A program made the position numbers and the translations under genes. DNA of 64,000 bases, taken from contig OY728166.1 of assembly GCA_963277665.1 (NCBI GenBank), forward strand, positions 550,061,219 through 550,125,218, written 5' to 3'. The notes under the pieces were generated by a model. That model worked only from the letters and a program-made list of their open reading frames with translations, made no database searches and had not been told where the DNA came from. This DNA comes from Viscum album. Its lineage: Eukaryota > Streptophyta > Magnoliopsida > Santalales > Viscaceae. Below, in pieces: positions 22,018 to 35,780 of this stretch. The first letter of the stretch is position 1; each line of letters starts with the position of its first letter.

Positions 22018-24075
22018 TGATTTTGGGTGATCATTAAGACATAATGTCGATTAAGAAAATATGTGTATAGTGGGGTAAAATATAAATTTAATATAGGGGT
22101 GTTTATGGGTGAATTTTTTTTCAAAATTACGTAAAACTATAAACCTAAAAGGTAATTGGGTATATAATGGACCTTATATTTCAATTTGATATTGTATTTT
22201 CAGATGAATATTATTTCATAAAATATTTGGATATCAAATCACGAAATGTAGATATTACAATTTTAGAACTAGATTTGGGTGTTTGGGTTTATGACTTTTA
22301 TAGATGGCATCACTGAATGTTCTAGATAACATTGGTTATTAGGATGCTTTTGTATATAAATAACATAACAATTATTGATAATGAATAACCATTGTGATGT
22401 TTTGAATTTTTTTATCGAAATCTATCTCTTCTTAAAATAATGTATTTTTAAATATGGGGAAAGATATATTTACAAACATTTATGACTAGATTTTTTAGGA
22501 TGATTTTTTAATCCATATAAAGGAAGCATATTGAAAAACTATAAATAGATCCCAAAAAATCAAACTCAGATCATCAGATATGAGAATAAATGTGTATTTA
22601 CAAAGACAAAATGAATCAAACAACATATTTTTGTGTCAGAATGATATAAAATGAATAAAATCAAATGATGTTGCAATAAATTTGATTGAAAGTTTTTTTT
22701 GGAAATTAATTAAAAATAAAAAACGTTCCAATTGATGAATTTTTTATCTTAATTTTATAAATATCATGAATGAAATAATGATATAAGATATTGAAAAAAG
22801 GTATATATTATAGTCCCCCTGACTCATTTTTCCTGACTCAGGGTTTATCAGATATAGATCATCAAACAATGAAGTACAACATAAAGATGTTTTCAGATGT
22901 TTAGATGTATAAGTTTGATAAAACATATTGAATAATTGAAATGTTTCTAATCAAATGAACCATCGGATTCACTACCCAAATATACCATCAGATAAGACAA
23001 ATATAATCGAACATGAATGCATTTTTTTTGAGTTTATAGTTGTTACAGTTTTGTGAATGTTAATGATATATAAATAGGCATAATATGTTTGTGTTGTATA
23101 CTTTAATGATATTTAATTTGTTTCACCATATAATTTGATTGGATTTATATTTTGTTAAAATATTTCAGGATTATTGATAGACCCATATGATTAGACATGA
23201 GAAAATTTCTGAGTTATTGAATTTTTTTTTATCCAAGTCATCAGATAAAGATAATAATCCATTATATTAGTTGTAGACTATGAACTATTGGATTAGATTT
23301 GATAATGATGATCCATAAAAATTATATTACTAACAGACACAAAACATCAGACATCCCAAATTTTATAACATCAATCAGATGGACTATATATGATGATTGT
23401 GAATGTGATGAGTTTTTTTACAATGATTAATTATATCTACGAGAATACAAAGGGGAGATATCAGGATTCATCGAAATCTAGGCTTCGTATAAACAATATC
23501 AAATACCATATAGTTTTCTGTATAAAAAAATAGAATCTCTATATTTTTTTTAATTGATATTGGAGTTACTATTTATATGGTTGTTGATATATAATGTCAT
23601 TAGATGTATCACCATTTTGGTCCACCAATTTAAATTTTCCTTAACAATTTGAGAAATATATAATATATTTTTGTCAGTAGTTCAAAACGTTTTTTTACAG
23701 TTATTCATGTTATAATTATGAGAGTTATTTCAATTAGGTCAAGTGAATTAGAAGGATGAATAGAGTTATAACTAGATTGTTTAATAACATCAATTAGAGG
23801 ATATAAAATTTCAAAATATCACATTAATTTAATTTTTATAATTAACATGTTTATGAATATTTGAGAATTTTTAGAAGATAAAATAAGATACATGAAGTTT
23901 ATGTGTGGTTAAATATGAAGTTCAAATATCAGTAAAATTCATTGTTCATGGATTTTGTGGGGTGGAAAATATTTTAGATTCCTTCCTTCACTATTTATTA
24001 AATACCTATAAATGGGGGATGAACATACAATGATATTTAACAAATTTCATTCATGTGGAAAGCTATATACTATAC
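22018..24075 (+). repeat. Element B left (5') LTR
   Basis: Ends in TATACA at about 24075, just before a primer-binding-site-like sequence. It contains a TATA-like CTATAAATAG at about 22540 and a scattered array of ATCAGAT/ATCGGAT motifs (22573, 22845, 22958, 22985, 23240, 23350, 23375). The right LTR carries the same motifs. The start is approximate. Confidence 0.5.
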
Positions 24076-24078
24076 AAA

Positions 24079-24094
24079 TTTGGTTATAGAAGTG
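24079..24094 (+). other. Degraded primer-binding site of element B
   Basis: TTTGGTTATAGAAGTG resembles the initiator-tRNA-Met complement TTGGTATCAGAGC with several changes and lies at the expected place after the left LTR. Confidence 0.35.
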
Positions 24095-27000
24095 AGTATA
24101 CCAATGAATGTTGTATTGTGGTGATGAAGAATTTTGGAATAGGGAGTTCTTATCAATAGATTCAAATGGAGATAGCAAGATTACCATAAAGAGAGTTCCA
24201 AAGGATTATTGTGTTGTGTTATTTAGTTAATTTTTTAGAATAACATATTTTTAAGTAGAATTTTTTGAAACATGTTAATATTGATTGATGGTGAATAAAA
24301 ATAATTATATAAAACTCAGTTCATTCTACTAAGATCCATTTGACTTAGCACATCTGACTATGGTTTTATATAGATAAATGTGGAGTGTATGTTTTCTTTA
24401 TTTCGTTTTTTTGTCCCACATTATTCTATGCAATTTTTTTAGACATACTATACTCAATGTAGTCATACCTATCAATAGATAGATTATGTTTAATGATATT
24501 TTCAAAAGTTATATTCACTTCTTCAAAAATGCTGATTTCCTTTGACCCATGATAGTGGATATTGAAAGGATGTGGGTTCCCATACTAAGGTTATACCTTG
24601 TAAACCATGTGTCCCATGTTTCATTTCAGTTTTATATATTAATTTTAATTTACTAAAATATTATAAGGAGGTAACTCTAAAAAGGTACACTTCTTAAGCT
24701 TCCTAAAGATGAAATTAGTAAAAAAATCAACATCTGATTTACAATGGAAATTATTAGTTGTTCATTGGTACATTGAAATATCATTTATTATATGTGGGAA
24801 TGTTCCTTTATTGAAATATTATAATGTATAATCATTATTATTTTAACAGTATAATAATTCCACAATTTTATAGAAATGTTATTATGGATGGGATAATGGG
24901 AAGATTCCATATCTCACATCTCTTTGCCTAGATGTTTTTGATGCTGATAAAATTTCGTTTCCACCCATTGAAAATTATTCACTAAAAACATTTAATGAAA
25001 ATATAAATTTTGATGTTGGTGGAAAAGATATAAATTATATTCTTATGTCTCTATCATAAAATTTATATATAAAAGTGATGGATATCCAAAAATAAATGAG
25101 TACTTGAGACCATTTTGCAACTATTTTTTAATGGAATACTAAAGTTAAGTAAGAAATGATACATTCCCGGAATATAATCATTTATGACATAATGAAGATA
25201 GTTTTAGATACTATTGATGAGTAATTCTATTGGGTAAATGAACATTTTGTCTACATTAGATGTTTTTTAAATATCATGGATGATTCTGCAATTGTTATGA
25301 ATCTCAATAGAATCATTCTGGAAAGGATTGATTAAAATAAATACATTAAAAGAAATATATGATTTATTTCATGAACGTAATAATAAATTTATTATTTATT
25401 ATTAAATGAGAAATTATTTATTTAAAAAAATTCAATATAATGTCAAAATGTATTTTGAAGCTATGTGAAATAGAGAAATTCAAAATGTTGAATATTATAT
25501 TCCTTGGGATTTCAATGATAAGGAGGATAGGTATTTGAGCGATAAAATCATTTCATTTAAATATAAGAAGTATATAACAATAATGGAATGTGTGGAAGAA
25601 AAAATCCTATCAAACAATAAGAATTTGAAAGAATCATGATAATTTCTATAAACTGGACCAAGAATAATGTTAGAGAATATTGATTGATTCTGATAAAAAA
25701 ACCTTGATTGAATATGTGAAAAAAAATACTAAATAAGAAAAATCTTCCAAAAATATATGAAGAAGTTCCCTGGAATTGATAGAATTAAATTGATTAAAAA
25801 GTTTGAAATAGACTGAACTAAAAAAACTTATTCTAATGATGAACGATAAAAAATATTCTTAACATTCATTTCAAAGATTGATGAAAAATAATCCTACATC
25901 AATGAAGAATATTATAGAGTATCTTGTAAAAGTATAATATTTTTAATTTATTATGATTAAAAATTATCTCAATAATTAAATCAAAATAATGATGCATAAT
26001 AGTTGTAATGTTTATGACGGTGGAAAATATGTTTTGAAGAAGGAAGAAATAATACATCCAGGAGATATTTAGGTGCAAATTGAGAATTTTCATATAGGTA
26101 AATGTGAATTGAGATCGCAATAAAAAGTTTGATTATATGAAATATAAAGTAAAAAAATACATAATAACAACCTATTAAGGCCTAAAGTAAATTAATATAG
26201 TTTAATGAAAACATCATCAATGATTCAGATGTAAAATTTGAGTCATCAAATGAAACAAAAAACACCACTATAATAATCAGGTGAAATATACACCCACTAT
26301 AATAGATTGATCTTCTTGTTTTTATAACATTTTTTTTAATAAAAGTATTGAAATTTATTAAGATGATATGGGATGTAAAAATTTATCTCATTTCCAATAT
26401 TTAAAAATAACTTCTTGAATAAGGTTGCGACAGACCTAAAATATGTGTGATAAGAATGCATTTTTGAACCTTAATAAAATTTCTATAAATTAATATAATA
26501 TTTATAAAAAAATTGTTAAGTACTATTGGTTCTAAATAATTTATAGATAAAGAGATTACAACAATAGACATAATATGTCTCTTATAGGAATGAGTTTTGA
26601 ATAGAATGTAAGAAATGGTTTAATTACAATGAGTAACATTCCTAAGTAGCATGAAGAGAGAAATTTAAAATATCATAATTAGAGAACCATTACAAAAATA
26701 AATCAATTTTAATTTCATGAGGAAGTTTATGGATTATTTGATTAGTTGGGTAACTTTGATTAAAAATGTATGCTAGTATTTATAAGAAATTTTTCTTATA
26801 GTATAAATGAGAATGATGGTGGAAAGAAGAATGTTGGCGAATTAATTTTTTTTATAGATATTTCTTTGATGCAATGTTAAAAATAATATAATATGGATAC
26901 ATGAGAGTTCTTATTCATCACAAATTATATGTAAATATAAACACATAATATATTTAGAAAATCATGATAGATGCGTTCTTGCCATTAATAATGATTATAA

Positions 27001-27400
27001 CTTAAAAATAATAGGAATCAAAATAGATGAGATTATGTAACAAAATATTAAATTTAAGGAAGATAAATTATAATTTAAAACATAAAAAACATAGTTAATG
27101 TGGACTTTTTGATGATTCAAAACTATTTATTTATATAATTTATTCTTCTATCATCAAATGCGTGGAAGAATGAAATGTTATTTCAAGAAGGGAATCGACT
27201 ATTTTAAATACTTTTCAAATTATAGAGCATGAAACCTCATGTATCTAAGTCCCAAATACAAGAATAATTTGTGGAATCATAGACATGGACAGTGAAAGTA
27301 GAAAATAATGAAAACAATTCTCTTCTTGATTTTGATTTAAATTATTCATAATTTAAATAAAGAGAAGAAGATGTTTGTATAACATATAAAAATAGAAATT
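24095..27400 (+). pseudogene. Element B gag/protease region, beyond recognition
   Basis: About 3.3 kb between the primer-binding site and the first recognisable integrase. In a copia element this should encode gag and protease. Stops are frequent in all frames and I could identify no zinc knuckle or DTG motif. The short open frame on the minus strand at 25899-26120 is not meaningful. Confidence 0.3.
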
Positions 27401-27419
27401 GACTAATATAATTCATAAG

Positions 27420-28320
27420 AAAGTTTATATTTCCACTACTAGATGACTTGGACATATTAATTCTAATTTATATGGGATGATGAGACTAATTATTTAAAAA
27501 TTGGTTTGTAATTTATTAATTTCATTGGTTATTTCAATCATATAACTAATATTCTCTCTATAAAATATATTTTTGTGGCTATATTGATTTTGAAATTCTT
27601 CACAATCAATGATAAGAGATGAATTTGTGTTTATATATACAATATGAGAATAGATATTAGAATATACTTCCTATAAAATTATTTATAATCACATATAAGA
27701 ATGTATGAATTCAAATATCATTATAGTTCTCCATACACCCCATAACAAAATGGGGTAGTAGAACAAGACAATAGAAGTTTGGTGGATATGGGCAGAATCA
27801 TGTTAGGAGAATACAAACCATTAATGTTATACATGATAGAAGTTCATAGAATTTTCATACATGTTCACAAAATATATATTTTTATGCTATAATCCCTATT
27901 AAATTATTATGATATGTAGTTTACCAAGAATCCTTCATTGATGTACATCAATGTATTGGGTATTCCGTTTTGTTCAAAAACATTGTATTGGGTATTCCGA
28001 GTCTAATAAAACACAAAAATCTAAATCATGGAAAATTTTATAATAACCATGAATAAGTAATTTCCTTGGGATACTCCCATAATGGAATAAGTTATAAATA
28101 TTAGAAAAAGTCTTAAAAAATGTTGTTAGGTTCATCTGATGTGAATATTATTAAAAATAATAATTCCTCAAAAATGATTTTTTAAAATCATAAGGATGGA
28201 AAACTATAGATTTACAATGAAACAAGAATTCGGAAAAAATAGACATGTCATGATTCATATGAATCGTGTTGTGAGTTATGTGAGACTTGAAGAGAAACAT
28301 TGAAATTTACTACATTATAA
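27420..28320 (+). pseudogene. Element B integrase remnant
   Basis: At 27725-27763 the plus strand reads SSPYTP-stop-QNGVVE and continues DNRSLVDMGRIMLGEYK. This is the hallmark end of the Ty1/copia integrase core (SSPYTPQQNGVVERKNRT-x-x-EMAR-x-ML). A TAA replaces a CAA-type codon. Upstream coding sense shifts frame around 27700. The integrase joins element cDNA to host DNA. This copy is inactive. Confidence 0.75.
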
Positions 28321-28419
28321 GAACATGTTAAAATGATAATATTCTTATGAGTTAGAAAGATCTAGTTCAAACAAGAATAATATTTGGAATAGAAATCAGA
28401 CATCACTCATTTCACATGT

Positions 28420-29250
28420 TCAACTAGAATCATTCTCAGAAGTGGTTTAATACAAAAACTCGTTGATGTAATGAATGATGTTCTGGATCAGATTGGAAAA
28501 AAACATGGAAACTTGTTTCATGTCCATTAAATAAAAACTATGTTGTAACAAAATTGGTGGAAAAAGTTAAATTAACAAAAATGAATCAATTTCAAAAAAA
28601 CATAAAATACCAGTTTGTAAAGGATATGAACATGTGGAATATGTATATTTTTTTGAAACCGTTTTCCATAGTTGAATGAATTGAATCTATCATTTTTTCC
28701 ATCAGTGGATCCATATAAAAAGTAACACGATTTTCAGATAAATGTCAAATCATTTATTAAATCATGGGATTGAAGAAGAACATTTCATTGAGAAAAAATG
28801 TTGGTTTCAACTTGATAATAATGAATGAAATGAATGTAATTAGATGAAATAATTACATGGTTATAAATAATACCAATGAGTTTGGTTTTTAATAATTGAT
28901 TTTTTTCAAAATGTTAAATTTTTTTAATATGAATGTTGATAAGATCTTATATGTGAAATATTTTACTCCAAAACTATAATTGTAATTAATTACATGGATA
29001 TCATTATAATTTTAGTATATGAAGAAAATGATTTTAAATTATTATTGAGGTAATGATGAAGAACTTTGATATTTAAATGTTGGTAGAATTAAATTTATTC
29101 CTTAGTTTACATGAATAATAATATGAAAATATATTTTATTATCATAACATAATTATGATATGGAATTGTCAAATAAGTTTGGTAGAGAATAATATAACGA
29201 ATTTTAAACTATTATATCAATAAGTGTAATGCTTTGTAATGACGAAATAG
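28420..29250 (+). pseudogene. Element B reverse-transcriptase remnant
   Basis: At 28991-29002 the frame reads YMDI within SKTIIVINYMDIIIILVYEE, the counterpart of the copia catalytic motif YVDDII. The second catalytic aspartate is gone. Surrounding sequence has many stops and shifts. The assignment is supported by the integrase upstream and RNase H downstream in correct copia order. Confidence 0.65.
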
Positions 29251-29459
29251 TAATTCTTTGATTTAGAATGATTTGTAGAATCTGATATTGAGTATTCATT
29301 ATCTCACAGACTTAGTAACAGATATTTCTTCTATTGTTCCTTTCAATTCAAGAAATTAATGTTATATGAAAGAATATCATATATTTGAAATAAATATAAT
29401 TTTCAGATATGTTGAATAAGAAATTTCACATGGTCAATTTCATAAAATATGTTGTGAAA

Positions 29460-29935
29460 TGATCTTTAATATTTATATTGATGTAGATTTGAATGGGGAT
29501 TGTCATGGCAGAAAATCAACATATGGAATATTATTTTCCGTGGATGAATTTTGGTTGATTTTCCATCCTATGAAACAGTGTTTGGTAACATTTTTCTCAG
29601 TATAATAATAATATTATATAGTTACCTAGGTGTGTACTAAAATTTTTTGTATTATAATTCAATAGGATGATATTATTGTTAAATTTTTAAATCCATTGGA
29701 GATTCATTGGTATAATCTTAGTTCAATTTATCTTCATAAAAATTATTTCTAATGCTTACATTGATATTATGTTTCTATTTAAATAATAATAATTTTAGGT
29801 GGATTTGTTTTATGTGAATATGTTACAATAAAATAATAAATTTATTATATCTTTAAGAAATTGATAACCAATAAATATTGTGAATTGAGGCTACAACTTC
29901 ATGTTCATCCTCCACCAATGTATTCCTAAAAATTT
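29460..29935 (+). pseudogene. Element B RNase H remnant and end of pol
   Basis: From 29480 the frame reads DVDLNGDCHGRKSTYGILFS, matching the copia RNase H signature DADWAG-x-x-x-DRKSTSGY-x-F. Further on, near 29755, AYIDIMFLFK corresponds to the conserved KHIDIR-x-HF. The polyprotein should end about 29930, about 50 bp before the polypurine tract. Stops interrupt the reading. Confidence 0.7.
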
Positions 29936-29974
29936 TAAGGACCACCCCAAATCCCATGTGCTTTGGATAATTTC

Positions 29975-29985
29975 AAAAAAGGAGG
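29975..29985 (+). other. Polypurine tract of element B
   Basis: AAAAAAGGAGG directly before TGAATTTTACAACA, the inferred start of the right LTR, and after the end of pol. Confidence 0.5.
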
Positions 29986-31854
29986 TGAATTTTACAACAT
30001 TATCATACAAGGGAGAGGGATTTAATTATATTACATTAATGACTTTGAATTTTTTATTATCATAGAATGTGGAGAGAATGAAAAGTTAAAAAAAATTATA
30101 AATGTAATGGAGAGTATTTTATAACATAACCAAAAAATTTCTCGTCACCGAGGGATATAATTAATTCAAAATTATAGCATTTTTTAGTACTGTGGTATTG
30201 GACACTCTCATTGATAATGGATAGGTTCTAAAAAATTTCCAAACATTTTTTATATTAGGAAATGATATGAGAGATATTTTGAGTGAGGTAATGAGGACAT
30301 AAAGATTTCTTTACCAAGATATATCAACATATCCAAGAGAGGATAGTGAAAATCAATTATTTTTCTCCAAATGTTTTGTTATATTTCAAAACATTCATTT
30401 TTTAAATTTTTTTTGTAAAACAATGGAATGATATGTTGTTAAACTATTCTAACCTGTTTTCATAGGATTTTGTTATGAGTCATGATATAGGTATTTTTTT
30501 CAAACGTGGTGTTTGTATGAATTGGATCAAACTCTACTCCATATAAATGAAAAATTATGAGTTTTTTACATAGATGAAATTTATTAGACAATGAATTATT
30601 TGTGTAATAATATGTTAAAATTAAGTAATTATAATGTTACGTACATGGAGTTGTCTGAATTTTTTTGTTTAGAAGCCATATAACTTCCAAGACATGTTTT
30701 GTGATGGATTACAAATATTAATTCCCTTGACAAAATGAAAAATCATAAAAAAAATAAGGTATTGATAAAGGAGATGTGTAATATATTTCAAATGTAATTT
30801 CCCCAAAGATAGCGTTTATCATATACTAATCATTAGATCGTGAAACACCAGATGTATACGTTTTTTGAGGTCTAGAATAATGAGTTTTTAAAATCGTAAA
30901 TAATTATTTAAATGTTTCTCATTTGATTCACCATTCATAAGAACAATCAGATTGTATGCACCTGATCTAAAATAAATACATTTTTCTGAGTTCTCATTTG
31001 TTGTATTGTAGTGATTGTGAATGAAATCCATGGAATCTCCGGATTTTAAAGTTATATATTAGAATAATATTGAATGTTTTTACAACAGAGGTTTATTGGA
31101 TGCATTAGATATTATAAGAGTTCAAAATTATAGATAAAATCCTCTTATTAAATTGGATGGATTTATTATGTTTTTACAAAGGATTTTTTTTATACATGTT
31201 TTATGATGTTGATAATAATATATCAAATATGAAACAACTAAAAATCCATTAGATGATATTTGACCTTGATATTCCATTATATGTATAGTTACATCATATT
31301 CTTAACATTATAAAACGCAAATTTTATTATTATTATCATATGAATCAGATTTGTTTGTTTTTTGTAGTTATAGTTGTTGAAAATGATGCATTTTATCAAA
31401 TAAATGTCAAATGTGGAGGTCATGTTTCAACTAAATATACCCTAAAATGCTTTTTGTGTGTGGAATAATAGTTTCTAATTAGAGTTTTCTTATTTGAATA
31501 TCAGACTGATGATATTTTAAATTAATTAATATAAGGTTATCAGCATAAGGAAGATTGAAGGTAATATTTGAGTTGATGTTTGAGAATCATTGTTGTTTTA
31601 GAATAAAAAATATTATTATTGGAAAAAAATTAAAAGGTGAATTAGACTAAGATTATAAGATTGGGTGCATTTATATGGGGGACATAAAACATAAGACATC
31701 ATACTGAGGGTCTGAATGGATTCTTGTGGAGAATTGTTTTTCATTTTTTCAATTTATTAGGTGGAAAACTATTTTGTAGGAATTTTTTTATACAAACATG
31801 AATCAATGTAATCATTTCAATTAAGATATATAATGTGTCTAATGGGAGTTTACA
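29986..31854 (+). repeat. Element B right (3') LTR
   Basis: Starts after the polypurine tract and ends near GTTTACA at 31854. The best match to the left LTR is GATTCACCATTCATAAGAAC near 30928 against GATTCACTACCCAAATATAC near 22964, extending about 90 bp. Motifs of the ATCAGAT/CATTAGAT type recur throughout, as in the left copy. Confidence 0.5.
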
Positions 31855-33037
31855 AATGTTTTATTCACTTTTTCATAATTGTGTATTTCCATATACCCAT
31901 AGGTGTGACTATGAAATAGATGTAGGATATAACAATGTAGAAAGCCTTATAAATAATGTGTTCGATGATTACATTTATATTTTTTCATGAATTTGAATTT
32001 CTTAAATATTAAAATGGAATAAACTCTTTAATTTTTCAATGGTTAAGTTTCCAAATATAGAAATTTGTAGAAAAGAAACATTTAATCCAAACCCTCCCCC
32101 GACTGTATTGTTAATTGAGAAATTGGATCCTCAAATTCTATAATGTGTTTTTATATTTAAGTATAATTAAAAGGCCAATGTCATATAAATATTTTTTAGG
32201 AATTAATATATGATATTATATGGTGATTATTGATAATTTTGGGGATAGTGTATTGGGTTATTTTGTATGTATCACTTAGTTTCCACATGAAGGGTCATTT
32301 TGAAATAAATATATTACATTTTGGGTGATATACTCTATGATTTATGAAAAAACCCATTCAGTTAATGCATTCATAAACATTGTTGTTATTAAGGATAATT
32401 ATCATAAATGGTTATTTATTTATTCAATTATATATGTTGAACATTTAATATTGTCATTGTAACCAGAGTGTTTGAAATATTATTGATTTACATAATGGTT
32501 TATTTATTTTTTACATTAACTACTTATATACCAACAAATAGAGGATTAGTAAATATAAGAGGATTATATTTTTTCCTTTTATATATCTAGAATTCTATTA
32601 AAATTTCACACTTTAGTCATATGTAAGATTCATCATGGATACTCATCACTTGGAATATGGGATGGTAAAAGAAAGGAAGCTTGTGAAAACACTCAACCAA
32701 ATAATGAAATTGCATTTTTTTAATAAAATCAATTAATTTCCTTTTGATTTTTTTTTGAGTTTTAAAATATTCCCTCATACAATGAAAATTATATCTTTTG
32801 ACAATCATTTCTGTTGAATTTATGATTTTTTTTCTATCTTATTAATTCAACATATTATGTTCCTTATCATTCTCATGACTGAAATCCCTATCACCCCCAA
32901 TCATTTTGTTGATATTAATTTTCTCCTCCATATCCATATTTTCAAATATCATTAATGCCTTAATATTTGGATATATAGTAATGTGGTATTTTAGAAGAAC
33001 TTCATATATCTCATTCCCCCATTCCAAATGGATATTT
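31855..33037. other. Element O internal sequence, right part
   Basis: About 1.2 kb of AT-rich DNA between B and O's right LTR. Two minus-strand open frames (32617-32808 and 32842-33027) show no recognisable domain. No clear polypurine tract precedes 33038, so O's orientation and boundary remain uncertain. Confidence 0.3.
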
Positions 33038-33314
33038 TGTTACCCTTATAATGATGTGGGTTTTCAACGAAGGGAATTATAAATGAGAACCCCTGGAATT
33101 ATGATGCTCTATATCAAATAATGAGGATTTAATTTATCAAAATGTCCAGGTAATTTAGTACAATAATGTTTTAAATGTTGTTTTAGTTCAATAATGTACA
33201 AGACACGCATCCCCAAGTATTAGCAACAACAAAATATTATCATTCAAATAGGAAAATTATAACCTTGTAATTGAATTAGAGTGTATAAAGAGAAGTAACC
33301 ACATTAGGATAAAT

Positions 33315-33335
33315 TTATATATATATATATATATA
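33315..33335. repeat. (AT)n microsatellite
   Basis: An uninterrupted TA run of about 21 bp in element O's right LTR. Similar short runs are at 19289-19304, 49824-49841, 50586-50599 and 51569-51585. Confidence 0.85.
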
Positions 33336-34359
33336 ATGTTCTCAATTAATTATTTGTTTAATAATTCTTATGAAATAAAAAATCAACCTTCTATAAGGTA
33401 ATTTTATGCATAAAAACATGTTTTTCATGAAAAGGGACTTTATTGATTACTGTGATATAATATTATAAATAACTTCCACAACATTTAGATATATTTTTGG
33501 ATGAAAATTATATAATTTTTTTCTCATCAAATAATAATTAGGATTTATTTTTAGGATTTTTTGAAGAAATGTTTTTTAAGAATTGAAAAATATGCATTTT
33601 ATTATGAATTTTTTTTTACATTGATGTATATACAAAAGCAATTTTAATTGATTATAAAATATAATTCATTAAAGTATATTAAAAAATATTAATTAACATC
33701 ATTTTAATAAATATTATCTTTAATTTCATTATATAAAAATTTTTATACTTAAAATTGTATTTTAAAGAAAACCATTCATGGTTGCATTTTGTGGGTCTAT
33801 TTTAAATGTAACTTCAATCACTTATATGATTTTAATAGGATATCATGTATTCTATAATTAGAATCATGAGGTTTATATTTTATAAATTGATAAAATTTAT
33901 TTTTGGTCATAAAAAATATAAAATTTGTTAAAAAAATTTCCATGATAAGAGTAAAATAGAAAAAAATGAAATAAAAAATAAATAAGGTTTTATAGTCATC
34001 TAAAAACATTATCATATTTAATTAGACGAGTATAATTCTAAAAATACCATAATATATATATAAAAAAATCATTTTGGAGTTATTTTTCATTTCAAAATAC
34101 CTTTATATTTTTTTATGTAGAAGTGAAATCATGGATTTCCCATTAATGTTTTTCATATCTATAATAATTTTTTATAGGGAGTAACACATATTTTGACTGG
34201 TTATTTGATATTATTGTTAATAAGTTTTATTTTTAATGATTGAGATTAATTTTAAATTTTTTGAGATAAAATATTTACCTTAATTAATTATGAAACACTG
34301 ACCTAACCATCATGCAATAAATGAAAAAATAAGGTAAATGATTTGAAGTAACACTAAAT

Positions 34360-35780
34360 GTAGCATATTGTTATGTGGGGGATGCATAATGATCCTAGCC
34401 CAAAGAGAAGATCCTCCAAAAGATTATTTGATATGTTTATGATGATTACGTTATTATAATATAATTTTCATCCCCCACTCATGTGACCACCATGTGTTCC
34501 AACCTCATATGATGATCTTTTGATGCCTTAGTTAGTGATCCTAGGAAGCCTTATACGATGAGAATAAGTTTAATAGAATAATGAGTGTTGGATTCCTTTA
34601 CTAATAAAATTATTAAACCCTACACAATTAATGAAGGATGAAAAAGTTCATAATCCATATACACCATACTGACTTAACATATATTTCATCATGGATATCA
34701 TAGTATTCCTTAGGTTTTGAACATGGGAAGCCTTATTTATTGTGAAAAATAAGACCTCAAAAACCAAAGGGGGAATATTTATTGATTCCCAACATACCCA
34801 ATTTCTTCATTAGATCTGAATGAAATTATCCTCCAAGATATAGTAGTAATTGTTTGTAATTACCCAGTGTATAGTAAACGATTTAATGTGCAATAAGTGT
34901 CATAACAAGTCTTGTATCTATAAGGGAGACATGAACAATGTGAAAAAATTTATGTATTAATCAATAGATGGAATACATGATATCCCATCATCCATTTCCA
35001 ATAAATTTTTAAACATTTTCATTCATGGTGGTGGAGTCATCCCACCATTGGAAATTTGGAAGATAGAGAAACCTAGAGTTGTAACCCTAAAAGGGTATCT
35101 AATCAATGAATCGTGAATGTATACCCTAGAAGAAGAATAGAAAAATACTATGGTTAATCTTTATCCTTCTCTTATAATGAAATGATGTATTAGAACTCTT
35201 CATGTGATGTTCCTATACATGATAGGTCACAACATTAATTAACATAGCATTGAACTAGGCAGGGACCTTTTGGGCCTCAATGAGGGTATCTGGAAACTCA
35301 TTTGATCAGAGAAGTGCATCAAGATCAAAAGATGTGTGGTTATACTCGTGACATGTTTCAACACATCATACTATTGAAAAGGAGAAAATACTACCGCACA
35401 AGGTTCACTCCACAACAGGATGTATAGTGGGAATAATATCTTGGGAGCATTGGGGACTTACTAGTTCTTTCTGAGCATCACTATTGGAGGGATGTCTTAG
35501 GAAATGTTCTAGGTGGTTGTGATTAGGCATTGTCTTGCTACATCCTAGCTCTAGGAAACATTGGTTGTGCACCACTTTTTTAGGCATTCGTTGAGTTATA
35601 CGACGGTGAATACACTAAAAATCGTAAAATATAATTTTAATGAAGTATTTAATATCCTCAGGTATATTGGTGGTTTTATAAAACCATTTTAAAGAGGTAA
35701 TAAGGGGTAGTAAGGACCCATGACCATCCCAAGTATACATTTCACTCCAGAATCATTAAAAATTTCACACTAATTAAACC
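34360..35780. mobile_element. Extra block of about 1.4 kb inside element O right LTR
   Basis: The left LTR aligns up to about 34355 (AATGATTTGAAGTAACA against AATGATTTGAAATAAGA at 18297) and again from about 35790, with nothing equivalent between. The block is less AT-rich than its surroundings, contains CCCAAAGAGAAGATCCTCC, and holds a 60-residue minus-strand frame at 35405-35587 (PKKVVHNQCFLELGC). No terminal repeats or domain recognised. It could be a small non-autonomous insertion, or the left copy could have lost it. Confidence 0.45.

Larger units (their letters stand above)
22018..31854 (+). mobile_element. Element B: Ty1/copia retrotransposon nested in O
   Basis: Pol remnants in copia order (integrase, then reverse transcriptase, then RNase H) lie on the plus strand at 27.4-29.9 kb. 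They are flanked by two regions sharing a distinctive motif set, with a clear match of 22960-23050 to 30925-31025. A polypurine tract (29975-29985) precedes the right repeat and a degraded primer-binding site follows the left one. Total length of about 9.8 kb suits a large plant copia element. An alternative is that this pol belongs to O itself and the flanking repeats are internal. Confidence 0.55.

Noticed and set aside
35405..35587. 60-residue minus-strand frame in the O LTR insertion as a gene
   Set aside because: Short, with no recognisable domain and no start context. Could be chance in a less AT-rich block.
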